This document shows positions 1 through 27,149 of a stretch of 64,000 bases of DNA, piece by piece; within the stretch, counting starts at the first letter, position 1; each line of letters opens with the position of its first letter. Origin of the DNA: Gorsachius magnificus (lineage: Eukaryota; Chordata; Aves; Pelecaniformes; Ardeidae); NCBI GenBank assembly GCA_034008185.1, contig CM067095.1, positions 2,650,610 to 2,714,609 on the forward strand. The letters run 5' to 3'. The notes under the pieces are model-generated. The model was given only the letters and a program-made list of their open reading frames with translations, searched no databases and was not told the origin of the DNA. Both the position numbers and the translations under genes were made by a program.

Positions 1-302
1 TCAGTGCATGCGACTGCCTCCGCCCTGGGAGGTGAGTTTCAGTCACATCACTGAATATCATCGTCAAACAAGTGAAACAGAAGAGCAATAATTAATTAAT
101 CAAGCAGTTGATGGCACAGCGTTTAAAGGCTGTGCTTGGGAAGACCGGGGAGCAGCGAGTGGAGGATTTAAAGCAGCACTTCATGCTCCCGCCGCAACCC
201 AGGGGAGCTGGGGACACCCCGCAGCCCAAAAAGCATTTCCAGAGCAGGACAAGTAAAAGCACAGGGATGAGTGGTCACACAGCACAGGCATATATGACAA
301 TT
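1..302. other. Intergenic sequence, left edge
   Basis: No exon, RNA gene or repeat is recognisable here. It lies directly upstream of a CR1 fragment. The short open frames show no family resemblance. Confidence 0.5.
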
Positions 303-1055
303 TCATAGAATCACAGAATGGTTTGGGTTGGAAGGGACCCCTAGAGGTCACCCAGCCCAACCCCCCTGCAGGAGCAGGGACACCTTGAACCACATCAGGT
401 TGCTCACAGCCCCGGCCAACCTGGCCTGGAATGTTCCCAGGGATGGGGCCTCCAACACCTCTCTGGGCAACCCCTGCCAGGGTTTCACCACCCTCACTGG
501 AAAGAATTTCTTCCTTAGATCCAGCCTAAACCTGCCCTGCTTCAGTTTAAAGCCATCCCCCCTTGTCCTGTCCAGCTGGCCCTGCAAAAAAGCTTGTCCC
601 CCCCTTCCCTGGGCCCCCTTTAAGCCCTGAATGGCCGCACTCAGCCTGCCCGCAGCCTCCCTCTCCAGGCTGAACAGCCCCAACTCTCCCAGCCTGGCCT
701 CAGAGCAGAGGGGCTCCAGCCCTCGGATCATTTTAGTAGCCCCTCGGATCATTTTAGTAGCCCTCCTCTGGCCCCGCTCCAGCAGTTCCATGTCCTCCTT
801 GTGCTGAGGGCTCCCGAGCTGGACGCAGGGCTCCAGGGGAGGTCTCCCCAGAGCAGAGCAGAGGGGCACAATCCCCTCCCTCGACGCTGGCCACGCTTCT
901 CCTGATGCAGCCCAGGGTAGGGTTGGCTTCTGGGCTGCCAACGCACATTGCCGGCTCATGGCCAGCTTTTCATCCATCAGTCCCCCCCAGTCCCTCTGGG
1001 CAGGGCTGCTCTCCATCCCTTCTTCCCCCAGCCTGTATTGATACCGGGGGTTACC
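303..1055 (-). mobile_element. CR1 LINE, 5'-truncated 3' part
   Basis: The + strand begins with the reverse complement of a CR1 3' end (tcatagaatcacagaatgg, then ggtttgggttggaaggg). It continues through the complement of the C-terminal part of the CR1 reverse-transcriptase ORF. On the minus strand an uninterrupted frame at 348-1016 carries the CR1-like blocks [31 protein letters not shown] and [18 protein letters not shown]. The copy stops near 1055, so it is a typical 5'-truncated insertion. The open frame makes it look fairly young, but it lacks the rest of ORF2 and cannot be autonomous. An internal 22-bp unit at about 720-763 is duplicated. Confidence 0.93.
720..763. repeat. 22-bp tandem duplication inside the CR1 copy
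   Basis: The unit containing ctcggatcattttagtagcc occurs twice back to back. On the CR1 coding strand this gives a repeated TKMIRG block and keeps the frame only approximately. It looks like a local replication-slippage duplication after or during insertion. Confidence 0.85.
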
Positions 1056-4000
1056 CCAACAATTTCCATATTAAGAAGAGCACAATAAAAAACACCAAAC
1101 AGAAACGAGCTCGTCGGCGTGGCCGAGCTCCCAGCATGTGAGGATCGAGCGTGTTCTCGTCATCCTGGCTGCTTGCACCCCTGGGATTTCCAATCACTCC
1201 TTGCGCCCTGGTTGTAAGCCCCCGGGGAATTCAGCGGTGGTGCCGCAGTTTCACCAAGTGACTCACACACCTCTTTGCCTTTATTTCCCCACTGCTTCCT
1301 GCTTTCCCCCATTACACCTGGGCCGAGGTGCTGCGGCTCCTGGGAGCGTTTCTGGCATCGCCTGCTGCTGGAAGGAGCGAGCCTGGGTGAGACGGGGCAG
1401 GTCACCTCGCTAGCTGGAGCTGGGAAGAGACTGCAACACGCACCCTTGATAATAAGTAAATGCACAATAAAAATAAGTGCAATAAGTGCGAAATAATTAA
1501 ATGAATTCATTAAAATGCATCTGTGGCCAAGCAATGTAACACGGACTTGAAGAGCTGCTGGCTGGACCACCTCCTCCTCTGCAGATGGCGATGGGGACTG
1601 AAGCACCCAGCCACGACACAGGGGACATCAGGCAGCATGGCTCATGAGGGAGGAGGACACCCAGGTCTGGAAAAGGTCATCTGAGCAACCAAAAATTAAA
1701 AGGGTACAGGAGGAAAGAAAACAGAGACAATGGTGGCTGCTTGCCTTGTTTTAATCTGTCGCCCATGCTTACACCGTTGCTAAAATAGAGAGCAAGCTGG
1801 TGTTAGCCTGGGTTGAAAGAGCAGTGAAGACAAAGCAAATAAAGGCTGGGAGAAGAAGCACATGCTCTGCCATGTCCATCCCCATGGGTCCTCTCCGGAG
1901 GTCATGGCTGCGAAGGCGTCTCATCGGCAGGGCAGGCTCCGTGGCGGCCAGGACACACGTCCCCTGGGGTCTCCAAGCTGCCCCAGGGCTCCTGCGCAGA
2001 CCCCAACAGCGAGTGGGTCTCGGGGGTCAGCCCACGGCGTGCGTCCCGCTGGGGTTTGTCCTCAGCAGCTGCCCCCGCGTCGCCCGCCCCGGCACGTGCC
2101 GCGGCTTCCCTTCCTCAGCTGGGAAGGGCAGCGACCTTGCCGCTGCTGATGCCTCGTGTGTGCCAAATTGCAGCTATAAAAGGGAGAAAAGTTCAGCTGA
2201 AAAATACGGCTTACCTTTTTATAGAAGAATCTGTTTTCCAGCTGAAACCCTTCCAAAAAGCCAGGTGGGACTTTTTCTATATATATCTAAATAAAACCAT
2301 TTCTTTCAACAACAAAAAAAAATAATAGAGCTCTGGCAACTATCCCATGCCGAGAAAGACATTTAATTGAAGCCACACAAAAGGCAGCCGTCTCACCGGC
2401 AATGCCACTTCCTTGCCTCCAGAAAGCTTGACGCACGGATTCGAAACCAAGGATGAATGTCAGCTGTCAGGTCCCTAAGGCTCTCCAGTGACCTACATGC
2501 TACCGAGAAAAAAAAAAATACCCAACACTTGTTTGAGGTTGCCTTGGGAGAAGTGGCAAAGGTAGGATGGCTCAGCGGAGGGGGATCGCTGAGCCAGGAG
2601 CTGGGGTGCAGCATCCCCAAGGAAGGCACCGCCTGGAGCGAACCCCCTCTCCCAGGGAGCTTGCGTTGTAAATCCATCAGTGATGGAGTTATCCAGGAGC
2701 AGCTCTTGCTGGTCCCTTCCTCACCCCGTGTTAGGAAAGGCAAATTCACAGCAAGCCTAGCATGGAGGGAACCCTTTGCAGGGAAGTCAAACGGTATCGG
2801 AGAAGGAGTGAAAGTCAAGCCAGAGGGCTGGAGGCCCACCGAGGCTTTTGCCTGTGGTGGAAGCTGCAGAGAAGCAGGCTGTGTGGGTACATGGGGCTTC
2901 CCTGACCCCCACGGGGTTTCTCCATCTCCAGAGGTGTTCCCACTTCATCTCTGGATGCTTGTGTTTCTGGCTGAGCTACCTGGGAAGAGGCAGTTGTGTT
3001 GGGAAGAGTGTCCCATGAGGAGGTACAAAGGAGAAGCTCTGAGGGTTCAAGCTATCATCAGATAAACCTTCAGGTGCACACAGACTTTCACAAACTACTT
3101 TCCTTCTAAAATACTGCCTCTTGGCCTCCAAATCTGCTTTTCTTCCTCGTGCGCAATGGGAGGGGACCTGTCCCCACAGCAGGTTTGGGCAAGCTGCATG
3201 TGCTAGGTCAATGAAAGTGTCAGGAGGTGCCATGAGAAGGTTCGGTCTTGATCCTTGCCAGGTCTGTAGAGCCTCGCGTAGGGCGTCTCTTCCCTGCTCC
3301 AGCTTTCATGTGACAGCTACTGTCACCGGGCGCATCCTGGCTTCTGCCGGCTCGGCAGCGATGGGCCGAGCTGGGGTGGCTACCAGCGGCCGACCGTGAG
3401 TCCTGCCTGATATGTGTCTGGATGGAAACGCAAGGCCCATCCCTCTCCCACAGCTGGATCCAACACGACAGTGCTGAGTACTTGAGCTGAAAGGACCCGG
3501 ACAGTCCTCTCTGCTTTACGGCGCTTGTTCCCTTTTTGTATGTGCCATGATTGTCCAAGGCAACATATGCTCAGCTTTCTCCCTCTGTCCATAGTTTGCC
3601 TTTGTACTCCTCTCCCTTTCCCACAAAGCACATTAATTTTTGCAACCCCACTTTGTAATAAACCCAAATCCACCAAATTCAGTGGCGAGCATCCCCAGGA
3701 AGGGAATGGGAGGGCAGGAGGGGAATTTGGAAACAAGATGTAAGGATACATTTGAACCCTAAACAAATCTTTGAATAATCAAAGCTGTTCTGGCTGCAGG
3801 GTGAATGCTTCCTCTAATCTTTTTTTTTCTTTTTAAATGGAAGAAACAGGCGGTCTGTGCCCACAGCCATTTGCTCTGAGGCAGACGTTTAACACCAGTC
3901 CTCGTGTCCGGCTGGCTGACCTGGAGCCGATGCGATGCTGAAGTCTCACCTGATCCCAGCCTTGCATTGGGCTGAATCTCACCCGCTGCGCAAACAGGGG

Positions 4001-7000
4001 CAGGGTGTTCTTACTGCAAACAAGGCATCTGTTCTTAAAAGGCAAAAAATCACATGAAGTAAAACATGGAGGGAAAGAAGGGGAAAATCGAGCTCCCAGA
4101 GAGCTGAGACTGAAACAGAAGCGGCAAGTTTCCACGGCTCCCTTTTCTCTGATTAATGTTTCTGACTCTCCTGTCTCACCTGCTGCCTGACAGCGTACGT
4201 GTGTATGGAAGCATTTACGTAAAAGCCCCATTTATTGGGTAAAACCCACTATTGTGCACGCTATCATTCACAGCCCTTGGATTTATCACCACATCCAAAA
4301 TGAAACACTCAGGATTTATCACCAAAGGCACCCAGCTGGAAACTGGCGTGGGAGAGAGCCCGGGTCCATCGCTTTGGGTCTGTCTGTGCTGCGACCCAGA
4401 GACAGGATTGCAGCGACCTGGGTCACGTTTGCTTTAAACCAGCTCACAGCAGCACCCAAAGCGCCACGGGTGCCACGGTGAGCCCTGCCCACCTTTCCAT
4501 TGTGCACCCTGCAGCGCTTGGGAAGCTCTCCAGGATGCTGGAGATCTCCAAGGTCTCCCTCTCTGCTGCTGGGATGAGCCCCCATGTCCTCTCCAAGGGG
4601 TCCCAAGGGCTTTGCCAAGTTGAAGCTGCCCATGATGTGGAGGAGAGACTGTCCCAGGAGAAAGAGGGTTTCCTTCAGTCACTTAAGGCATCTTCTGGGT
4701 GTGGGTGCAGGTCTGTTGAGCCAAGAACAAAGCTCAGTGTGACTCAGGCTGAGGATTTCAGATGGGTTAAACCCGTTCTGTACCCAATCCCTCAACTGGA
4801 TAATTACCATTAATTATACAGGCTTGAACTCTGGCCACGCTCTCTCGGGGACCTGGGAGATGCTGCTCTTGTAAGCAGCTGCGGGCCCAGGAGAGCCAGC
4901 ACGGGACCAACCCAACCTGCGTCAGGCGGCAGCCAAGGCGGCTGCGGCAAAGGCAGCGCTTGCCGAGGGTGCGGCCAGAGACCTTGTCCTCCACGTTACG
5001 CCCAGTACGAGGGATGCCGATGGCAGAGGATCCCCCAGAGCAAAGCAGCAGCTCACAAGAGCGTGCCCAAGCTGTGTGGACAAACCTAAAGGAATCCAGG
5101 GATCAAAGGTGACTCCAGACATGGATTCCTCCGCATCCTTTCCTACCAATTTTTGGCGCAACGTTATGTAAGTGCAGCCCAGCTCCTGAAAATCTGCCAG
5201 GCTCGCGAGCAGCGAGCAGCAAGGAGGAGGTGAGAATAGAAACAAATAAATAAGCACACGTGGCAGCTACCTCCACAATGGACCACGTTTTCAAATGCTG
5301 CCTGTAAGCAGAAACTCCAGGTGTCAGTGGGATTGTTCTGGATTTTCAGGAGTATAAGGGAAAATAAAACCTGGACCAGCAATGCCACTGCCCTCCAAAC
5401 ACTTGTTACCTGTCCCAGGCCTGGAAAGGCTTTGGTGCACCAGCCTTCAGGAAGCCTGCAGGCACCTGCAGGTGGAATTTCCCACATAATTTCATCTGCA
5501 TTTCAAAATCCCCAGGGGAGTCAGGGATCCCCAGGGTGCGTGGAAGGTCTCTTTCGCACTCCTGCATCTCGTATTCAGTGATGTGTCTCCCACCAGGGTC
5601 CGCAGAGGCACAGCAGCCGTTTGACCAAGAGCAAATCAAGAGACCTTCATCTTATTTCCACTTTCCCACTCCCCTGGCAGCCCTCCTGGTCCTCCTTTTT
5701 CATCGGTTTTAATTAGAGAAGCAGCTCATCCATGAAGCAGAGTTATGCTGGGGTAAAAACAGAGGAAGCAAAGAAACCAGCTGTGTCCCAGCCCAGCCAC
5801 TTGCAGGTCCCAGGCTGCTAACGTGCAGTTTTGGCCAATGCAATGGGAAACATCCCCGACGTGCTTTCTTCAAGCCACGTGAAGCTGAAGCTACGCAAAA
5901 TGCCCCACTTAATCTTTCTGAGTAGTAGTTTCCTCTCCCCGTCTTGCAAGCTCTGCTCCGTGCCACGGGACAATTCACGTCCCTCTGTAACCACACCCCG
6001 GCAGACCAAGGCGAGCCGTGCAGAGAGCTGCTCCGCTCCCCACTGCCTCTCCCCGGGCACAGCAAAGAGAAAAGACAAATTATGCTTGCCCCACCATAAA
6101 CCAGCTGGGGAAGGGCTGAAAAGCCCTTTGCTGGATGTACAGCACTGGCTGCCCCGCAGGTTTTTCCCTTTCCCCCTCTGTGAATGGCTCGGCTGAGCCC
6201 CGTGGAAACCCGCAAGAGCTTTCTAGCCAGTTATGAAACTCAGGCTTTGGCGGAGCGTAAAGATTCCTGACCGAAAAGGGGAAGACGGGGGCTCCACTCC
6301 TTGCCAAAGCAGTGTCAACTGATCCGCTATGGCTGTTCTCCACTTTAAGTAGGACAAAGCCTCCTTTAGCGCTGTTCCTCCTCTTTTTCTAAGCGACGGA
6401 GCAGACGACCGCCACGCTCACCCAGGGCTGCTCGGCCAACGACAGGGCACATCAAAATGGCTCTTGTGCCTGGTCTAGCCTTAAAAGTCAGCTTCATATA
6501 ACAAATTCACCGAGAGGGTGGAATGTGCTGCGTTTCCTTAATCCAAATAGCTATAGCAGGAAAAATCCTATTGTGGTCACTGCTATATTAGAAAAAACGC
6601 AACTTCTGATATTTTTATATGAGGATTTTATTGGTAGTATTTTTGCCAGTATGAACCTTCCAAAACTCACCAACAGAACATTTTTCCACGCAAAAATACC
6701 TTTCATCAGAACCCCATGAAGTACATCAACTTTTACCAAAAAAAAAAAAAAAAAAAGAAGTAGTAGTAGGAGGGGAGGAATGGCAAATCCATTTCTCCCA
6801 TGTCAAAATAGCCTGTCTCGAAATTTTCCGAGCGGAATCTTTTAACATTTTTTATCAAAAATGTGATTTTAAGAAACTTGAGATGGACTTGTCATCATTG
6901 TTGACGGCTTCTGGTGGTGGGAGCTTTCAGACGGAAACCAGCTGTTGAGGCTGCAAAACGTTCGGCTCAGTGGAAACCAAGGCCTGGCTCTGGCGCACAC

Positions 7001-7744
7001 CAGCGAGAAGAGGGAGTGTAATGAAGTCTCTGGCAGGCATCCTGCTGCTGGTGGTCTGGGGATGGGGCTTCATTCGGCTTCTGCGCGTGGTTTGAGTCCT
7101 CAGCGAGCCCCAAGGCCAAGCCAGAGGCTCTGGAGCAGCCACCAGCCCCCAGCTCCTCGCCAGGTCCCGCACGGTGCAGCCGCCTGCCTGCAGTTCTGCA
7201 GGTTTTGTTGCTGGAGGGAGATCATTGCACTGTACGTTTTGTAAATAAAATATGACACTAAGAAAACACCTGCCTGTGCGTCATCAGCTCCCTTCCAAAC
7301 AGGACACGGACCCTACATCTTCAGATCAGCCTCGCGGCGTGTTCCAGCTGCTCTTCTTTTGTCTGACAAATTGGCACCGTCTACCCCCAAGACTCTGCAG
7401 CATCTGAAATTTGGAGGTCAGCAAAATATTTTAGACATCAGAGGCGAGAGGCACACATAAAAGGTTTATCTTGAAATCTGGATGCAAACAGTAGGAGTTA
7501 TGAAAACATTTAAATCGTGGCTGTGTATCGCGTTAGGAAAAAAAACATTTGACCCACAAGTCACCCGCTCTTGTTTTTGCAGTGTTTGAACAGCCCATGT
7601 AGATCTTTGTTTGAAATGTACACAAACACGCTGAATTTCACGGACTTAGCAAATATGTAATCTAAGGCAAGGGGAAGTGTGGGTGACTCGCATTTCTTAG
7701 GATCCACCTACACAGAGGGATAAAACGAGGAGCGTTTCATTATT

Positions 7745-7930
7745 ATCTGCATAGATATACATGCACATGTGCATGTATAGATAGTGTACATACATATTGT
7801 GTTATACATGCGGTATATGTATGTGTGTGCGTATATTATGTATATATATGTACAGAACAATAATGAAATGCTCCTTATTTTGCTCCTGTATGTCGGTGGG
7901 TATTATATATAGAATCGATATATATTTAAA
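7745..7930. repeat. Degenerate TATA/TGTA microsatellite-like tract
   Basis: The stretch is dominated by alternating purine-pyrimidine steps (TATATG, ATGTGC, TACATA), with local self-complementarity around 7755-7785. No gene context; simple sequence is the best description. Confidence 0.6.
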
Positions 7931-9177
7931 CATAGCCAGATTATGAGCAACCGTACGATAAGCAGAAGTGGCATGCGCGTGAGTTAGTGAGGACAAATCA
8001 GTGGGAAAATATATTTTACACAGAGGCTTCCAGGGAATGTTACCAAAGAAGTGATTTATCTGTGGAATTTTTTTTTTGGGGGGGGGGGCGCAGGGGGGAG
8101 GAAAAGACACAAAGGTTCAGAGCTGCGAGTGAGATAAACCGTACATCATCATGTATTTAGCAAACCAGAACACAAATTGTAGACAAATAGAAGAGGGAGG
8201 GGAATATATGAACCATAAGCTTCAAAATTATGGAGTGCTTCAAGCCTGTGTGCAGAGTTTAAGGACAAAGGGATTTCCCTGATTGTTCCCTCTCTAGAAA
8301 TAAATCATTGTTGTGAGCAACACCGGAGAACAAAATAGTTTCAGGATATTTATAACACCTTGGCTGGGTCCCTTTTCTAATCAGAGAAGCTGGTGTGGGG
8401 CGAGGCTTGGTATTTCCAGCAGGGAAATGTTAGCTTATTAAAAAGATAATTTTGCCGTGGCATTTTAATATCTCTGGCTCATCACTGAGTTTAACTGCTG
8501 TTAAGTAAGGGTCCTTCTTTTTCATTCTCACGTAGCAAAAATGTAAATGCGAAAGACCCTGTGCAAAAATACAGCCCCTTTTGAACAGGACACCAAGCAC
8601 TGTTGAGATGCGGAGCTGTAGCAACGCGAGTTGGTTATCGAGGTGATGACAGGGCCTCAACAGATTCGCCTTTCTCTGTCACTTCTCTCCCTTCCCCTTG
8701 GCTACGCCTCTTGTAACAAGAACTGACGGTGCTTTGGACCTTGCCTGATGTGGTTCAGCAAGTGAGAGAGAGTCTTTGCCCTCACCGGTCTCTTTTGAAG
8801 GGCCAGATCCTTCCTTCCAGAAGTAAGGTGTTTCCATTGAATCCCCAAAGACATCTCCTGGGTCGCGCTCTGGAAGGTGCTGAGCTACCCTCACTCCACC
8901 CCGTTTCCCAGAGCATTAACAAGGCTGAAAGGGACTCAGCACCTCACTAAAGGTGATCAGATGCTCACAGGATTCATCCCTGGAGAGGGGGAAACAGCTG
9001 AAGGGTGAGGTAAAATGGAGATATTTCCAGCAAGGAAAACAAGGCCAGGAAGGTTCCTCTGGAAACACAGGACTGACTTCCCTTTTTAAATAATTCAGCA
9101 AAGTCCAAGAGAACAACTTGCCCTGCAGAATTAGAAAGGATTTGAAAGAGAAAGCAAGCATTCTGTGCCAAAGAGCT

Positions 9178-9199
9178 GGGGGGGGGGGGGGGGGGGGGG
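9178..9199 (+). repeat. Poly-G run of 22
   Basis: Twenty-two consecutive G residues follow aagagct. Such a homopolymer can form G-quadruplex structure, and its length is also an error-prone point in sequencing and assembly. Confidence 0.95.
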
Positions 9200-10637
9200 A
9201 GAGCTGTTCCCCGGGAAGGTGCAGCACAAAAATAGATGTAAATCTGTAAATGCTGTCACACTGAAGTAAATCTGAAGTGATTCTATTGTCTTCAACGGGG
9301 TTACTTTGGGCTTACACCAGCGTGACGAAGATTAGCATTCGGCTTGGGCGTGCTCGTTACGATAAGCATTCGTTCAGGGAAGTCGAGTGTTGAAGCCGCG
9401 TTTTGCAATGGGCAGGCACCTGCGTTTCGGGTAGACTCGGTCTGCATCCTCTTATCTCCTTCCTCCCGCCAGATCTAAGGTGTGCTGAGACTGCAAGTCC
9501 TTTGCTTTATCGCCCTCACCAACCTGAACTCTGCTCTGGCCCCACCACGGTAATAAGCTGTTATGAATATTGTATAACTGTCGGCAGGAGGAATCCAGCA
9601 TGCATAGTGGGAGCAATTCACGTGGGGAAGGGAGGGGAGGAGGAAAGAGGTTGACACAGCCATCCCTGCAAATTAAAGTAGGAGTAAATAAAGCAATTAA
9701 AAAATATTCAATCAGAGATGCAAACTGAACAGTGGGAAAGGCTCTCACAGCCCATCTCCCTTGCAAATGCAATCCCATTTTATGAGCAGAACCTCATTTA
9801 ATCGCTTGTAGCCAAGCCGTAGCTACATGTAGAATAACAGCAGAAGCGTGAGATAAAATAGCAAGACGCTCTTGAAAAAGTAGGCTAATTTCTCCATCCA
9901 TAAGGATTTCAAAGCACTGTATGTTTACTTGAAGTTATTTGCAGGGGCAGAGCCACATATCTGAAGTTGCTCGAGAGCTGAAGGGCTTGCTCAGGCGGCA
10001 GACGCCCCCGTGAAGGAGCAGATGGGAGCTTACAGCCCAGCAGCAACCAGGCACCAGGGCACGCTCTGGTGACGGGCACCGAGCGGCCATCGGTCTCGTG
10101 TTGGGCACCCTGTGGGCACCTGACCAGGCCGGGGCGTGCAGGGAGCATGAAGGGGCCACCGCCACCTTCACCTGGTTCCCCTGCCAGCAGCATGGCCCCG
10201 CGCGCCCCACAGGCCTTCCCCCCGCAGGCCACAGCACCCCATGAGGGAGATGGCAGCCACAGGTGTGATTTTGGTGCTGTTTGCCCTGTTTTAGGGCTGG
10301 GGAAGCGGCCATTGCCCAGAGGGGGAGTGCACCCCTGGCATCTGCCACCTCATGCCAAACCGCCGTGGCCTCACGGGTTGAGACAACATAGCCTCCGAGC
10401 GGGTACTGACAGAAACCCGACCCCAGCCACCGCCTCCCGCCATCGGCTGGCGCCAGACGGACTGCTGGCCCACCACACGGCCGGCTTTCGACGGACCGAG
10501 GCCAGTGCGAGCCCCGTGGCAGGCCCGACCCGGGAAGGCGGCAAGCGCCGCACTATTTCACCTTCCGTGAGCGGAGGGATTCTCCGAGCGGAGGCCGCAC
10601 CAAGTCTGTTTCCCCGCCCCGCTCTTCCCGCCCGGCC

Positions 10638-10645
10638 TATAAAGG
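10638..10645 (+). promoter_or_regulatory. TATA-like box of PPP1CC
   Basis: TATAAAGG sits in an otherwise GC-rich context about 270 bases upstream of the PPP1CC start codon. Position and sequence fit a TATA box; function is inferred. Confidence 0.6.
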
Positions 10646-10708
10646 GTTTCCGGGGAGCCGCCTCGCGCTCGTAGTATCCGTGCGCCGGCTGAGCTCGCTG
10701 AGGAGACG

Positions 10709-10720
10709 GCGGCCATTTTG
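10709..10720 (-). promoter_or_regulatory. YY1-type site in PPP1CC leader
   Basis: GCGGCCATTTTG is the reverse complement of the YY1 consensus CAARATGGCGGC with one difference. Such motifs commonly lie just downstream of the start site in CpG-island housekeeping promoters. Confidence 0.6.
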
Positions 10721-10754
10721 TTCAGTGCTGGGTCTCTGCTGAGACCGGCGGTCG

Positions 10755-10850
10755 AGGGGGGGGGGGGGGGAAGAGAGAGAGGGAAGAAGGCGAGAGGGGA
10801 GGAGAGGAGGAAGGGGAAAAACGAGACAGAACGAGGAAAGAAGTCGGGCC
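10755..10850 (+). repeat. G15 run plus polypurine tract in PPP1CC 5' leader
   Basis: Fifteen G residues at 10756-10770 are followed by about 80 bases of nearly pure GA sequence with only isolated pyrimidines. It falls between the inferred start site and the ATG, so it is probably transcribed. G-quadruplex or triplex-forming potential is inferred from composition. Confidence 0.8.
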
Positions 10851-10913
10851 GGCCAAGCAGCGAGCGGAGGGAGGGGAGCCGCGGGGAGGGGTCCGCCCGG
10901 CCGCTGAGAGGCG

Positions 10914-25965
<15,052 letters not shown>

Positions 25966-26550
25966 TCACTTTGGCACTGCCTTGTTGGGACTTGTATTAT
26001 AGTATATAACCTCCATTTTTAAAACTGTAATGTGTACTGTTCAGCTTGCTCAAAATAGATACTGTGTTTGTGGTTTCCCTTTTGATCTGATGAATTGGCA
26101 TTTGCTGGTTGTAGCAGCGAATGAAAGACTTCTCTCCCTCCCAGGACAAAAGAGTTTTAAACTTCCCTTCCGTCGGTGTTACAGCTGTACACTCCACAGC
26201 ATCTTCTCCTGTCATTATGGTATCTGTACAACTGACTTTGAATCTGTACGACGAGTAGTGTAAATGCTTGTTTTCTCCTTTAGGATCTAAAGAGGGCACT
26301 AGTGTGCCGCGAGAGTAGAGATTTGTTACTGTCGGAAATTACATACTGTTGATACGAACCACTGTGAACTTTTTTTACGTTAAAATTTGCTTTTCTTTTA
26401 ACGTTGTCACGTACACGTTAGTTTTATTGCTGTCAACATTAGAAATAACCTTCAACCTTGCCAGCACCACTGGTATGATGTATATTTAATTCAGACACAC
26501 ATCCCTCTTCGTATACTTCGAATGACAATTAAAGCCATTATTTTAAGTGT
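25966..26550 (+). other. PPP1CC: PPP1CC 3' untranslated region (proximal form)
   Basis: Runs from the stop to a poly(A) signal at 26527-26533 (AATTAAA) followed by a GT-rich stretch (aagtgtttgtgtctct). A longer form to the AATAAA at 27121 is possible. Confidence 0.7.
26527..26533 (+). terminator. PPP1CC proximal poly(A) signal (ATTAAA type)
   Basis: AATTAAA is the common ATTAAA hexamer variant, and a GT-rich downstream element follows within 25 bases. The expected cleavage site is about 26545-26555. Confidence 0.7.
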
Positions 26551-27120
26551 TTGTGTCTCTTTCCTGAAGCCAAAGTTCTCTGAGAAAACTGTTTGTAACG
26601 GACCCACCAGACGGAGCTGGCAGGGCTTTCCATTCGCGCCTTCCTCTCGGAGAGAAAAGGAAGTCCTGACTTGAAATAGCAAGCAGAAATGCTGTGCTGT
26701 TTGTTTTATTCGCAGGAAAAGTAAACACATTTTTGTACAGTTTCCGTGTGTCCGATCCAGGGGACCGTTCTGCAGCGGCATCAGTCCAGGGGCAGCCAGC
26801 GTCGGAAAGCTGGAGGTTATGGAAATGATTCTTGGTCTGCCAGAACGGTTTAGCGCGTTTTAGCCTAAGGACTTTGTTCTACAAAGCATCCTAGAAAGCA
26901 GCTTGAGAAGCCCGCCAGAGGTGTTAATCTCAATCACCGGTTTATATAAATCTCTCACAGAATCTTGTTTTTTAAAACCTGTTAATCTTTTTTGAACAGA
27001 TAACAGTGTACAATACCATGTAGTGAAAATCACTTATTAAATGAAGAAATTGTTAAATCTTCTCCGTGTCGGTTTATCACAGCGTATACCCAGCTGCTAT
27101 CGGAGGACCTGACTTGGATA

Positions 27121-27126
27121 AATAAA
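27121..27126 (+). terminator. Possible distal poly(A) signal AATAAA
   Basis: A canonical AATAAA lies about 1.16 kb downstream of the PPP1CC stop on the same strand, followed by ttgttctgg. It could end a longer PPP1CC 3' UTR; usage is not shown by sequence. Confidence 0.35.
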
Positions 27127-27149
27127 TTGTTCTGGAAACCCCCGCGTTC

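Larger units (their letters stand above)
1056..10340. other. Intergenic region upstream of PPP1CC
   Basis: This 9.3 kb holds no coding exon I can recognise. In human the next gene on this side is CCDC63, far from PPP1CC, and none of its exons is apparent. Simple-sequence tracts are present: an A run near 6740-6756, an AT/TG-rich tract near 7740-7930, a T9G10 tract near 8070-8090 and a 22-G run at 9178-9199. All open frames are short and lack splice-supported continuation. Confidence 0.55.

Noticed and set aside
348..1016. 222-codon minus-strand frame as a host gene
   Set aside because: The sequence is the tail of CR1 ORF2 (reverse transcriptase C-terminal part), so it is annotated as a mobile element.
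2425..2445. tRNA B-box-like string ggattcgaaacc
   Set aside because: The spacing and bases do not fit the consensus, and no matching A box or cloverleaf arms are present.
7745..7930. Palindromic TATA/TGTA tract as an origin or functional element
   Set aside because: It is better explained as degenerate microsatellite sequence; no associated feature supports a function.
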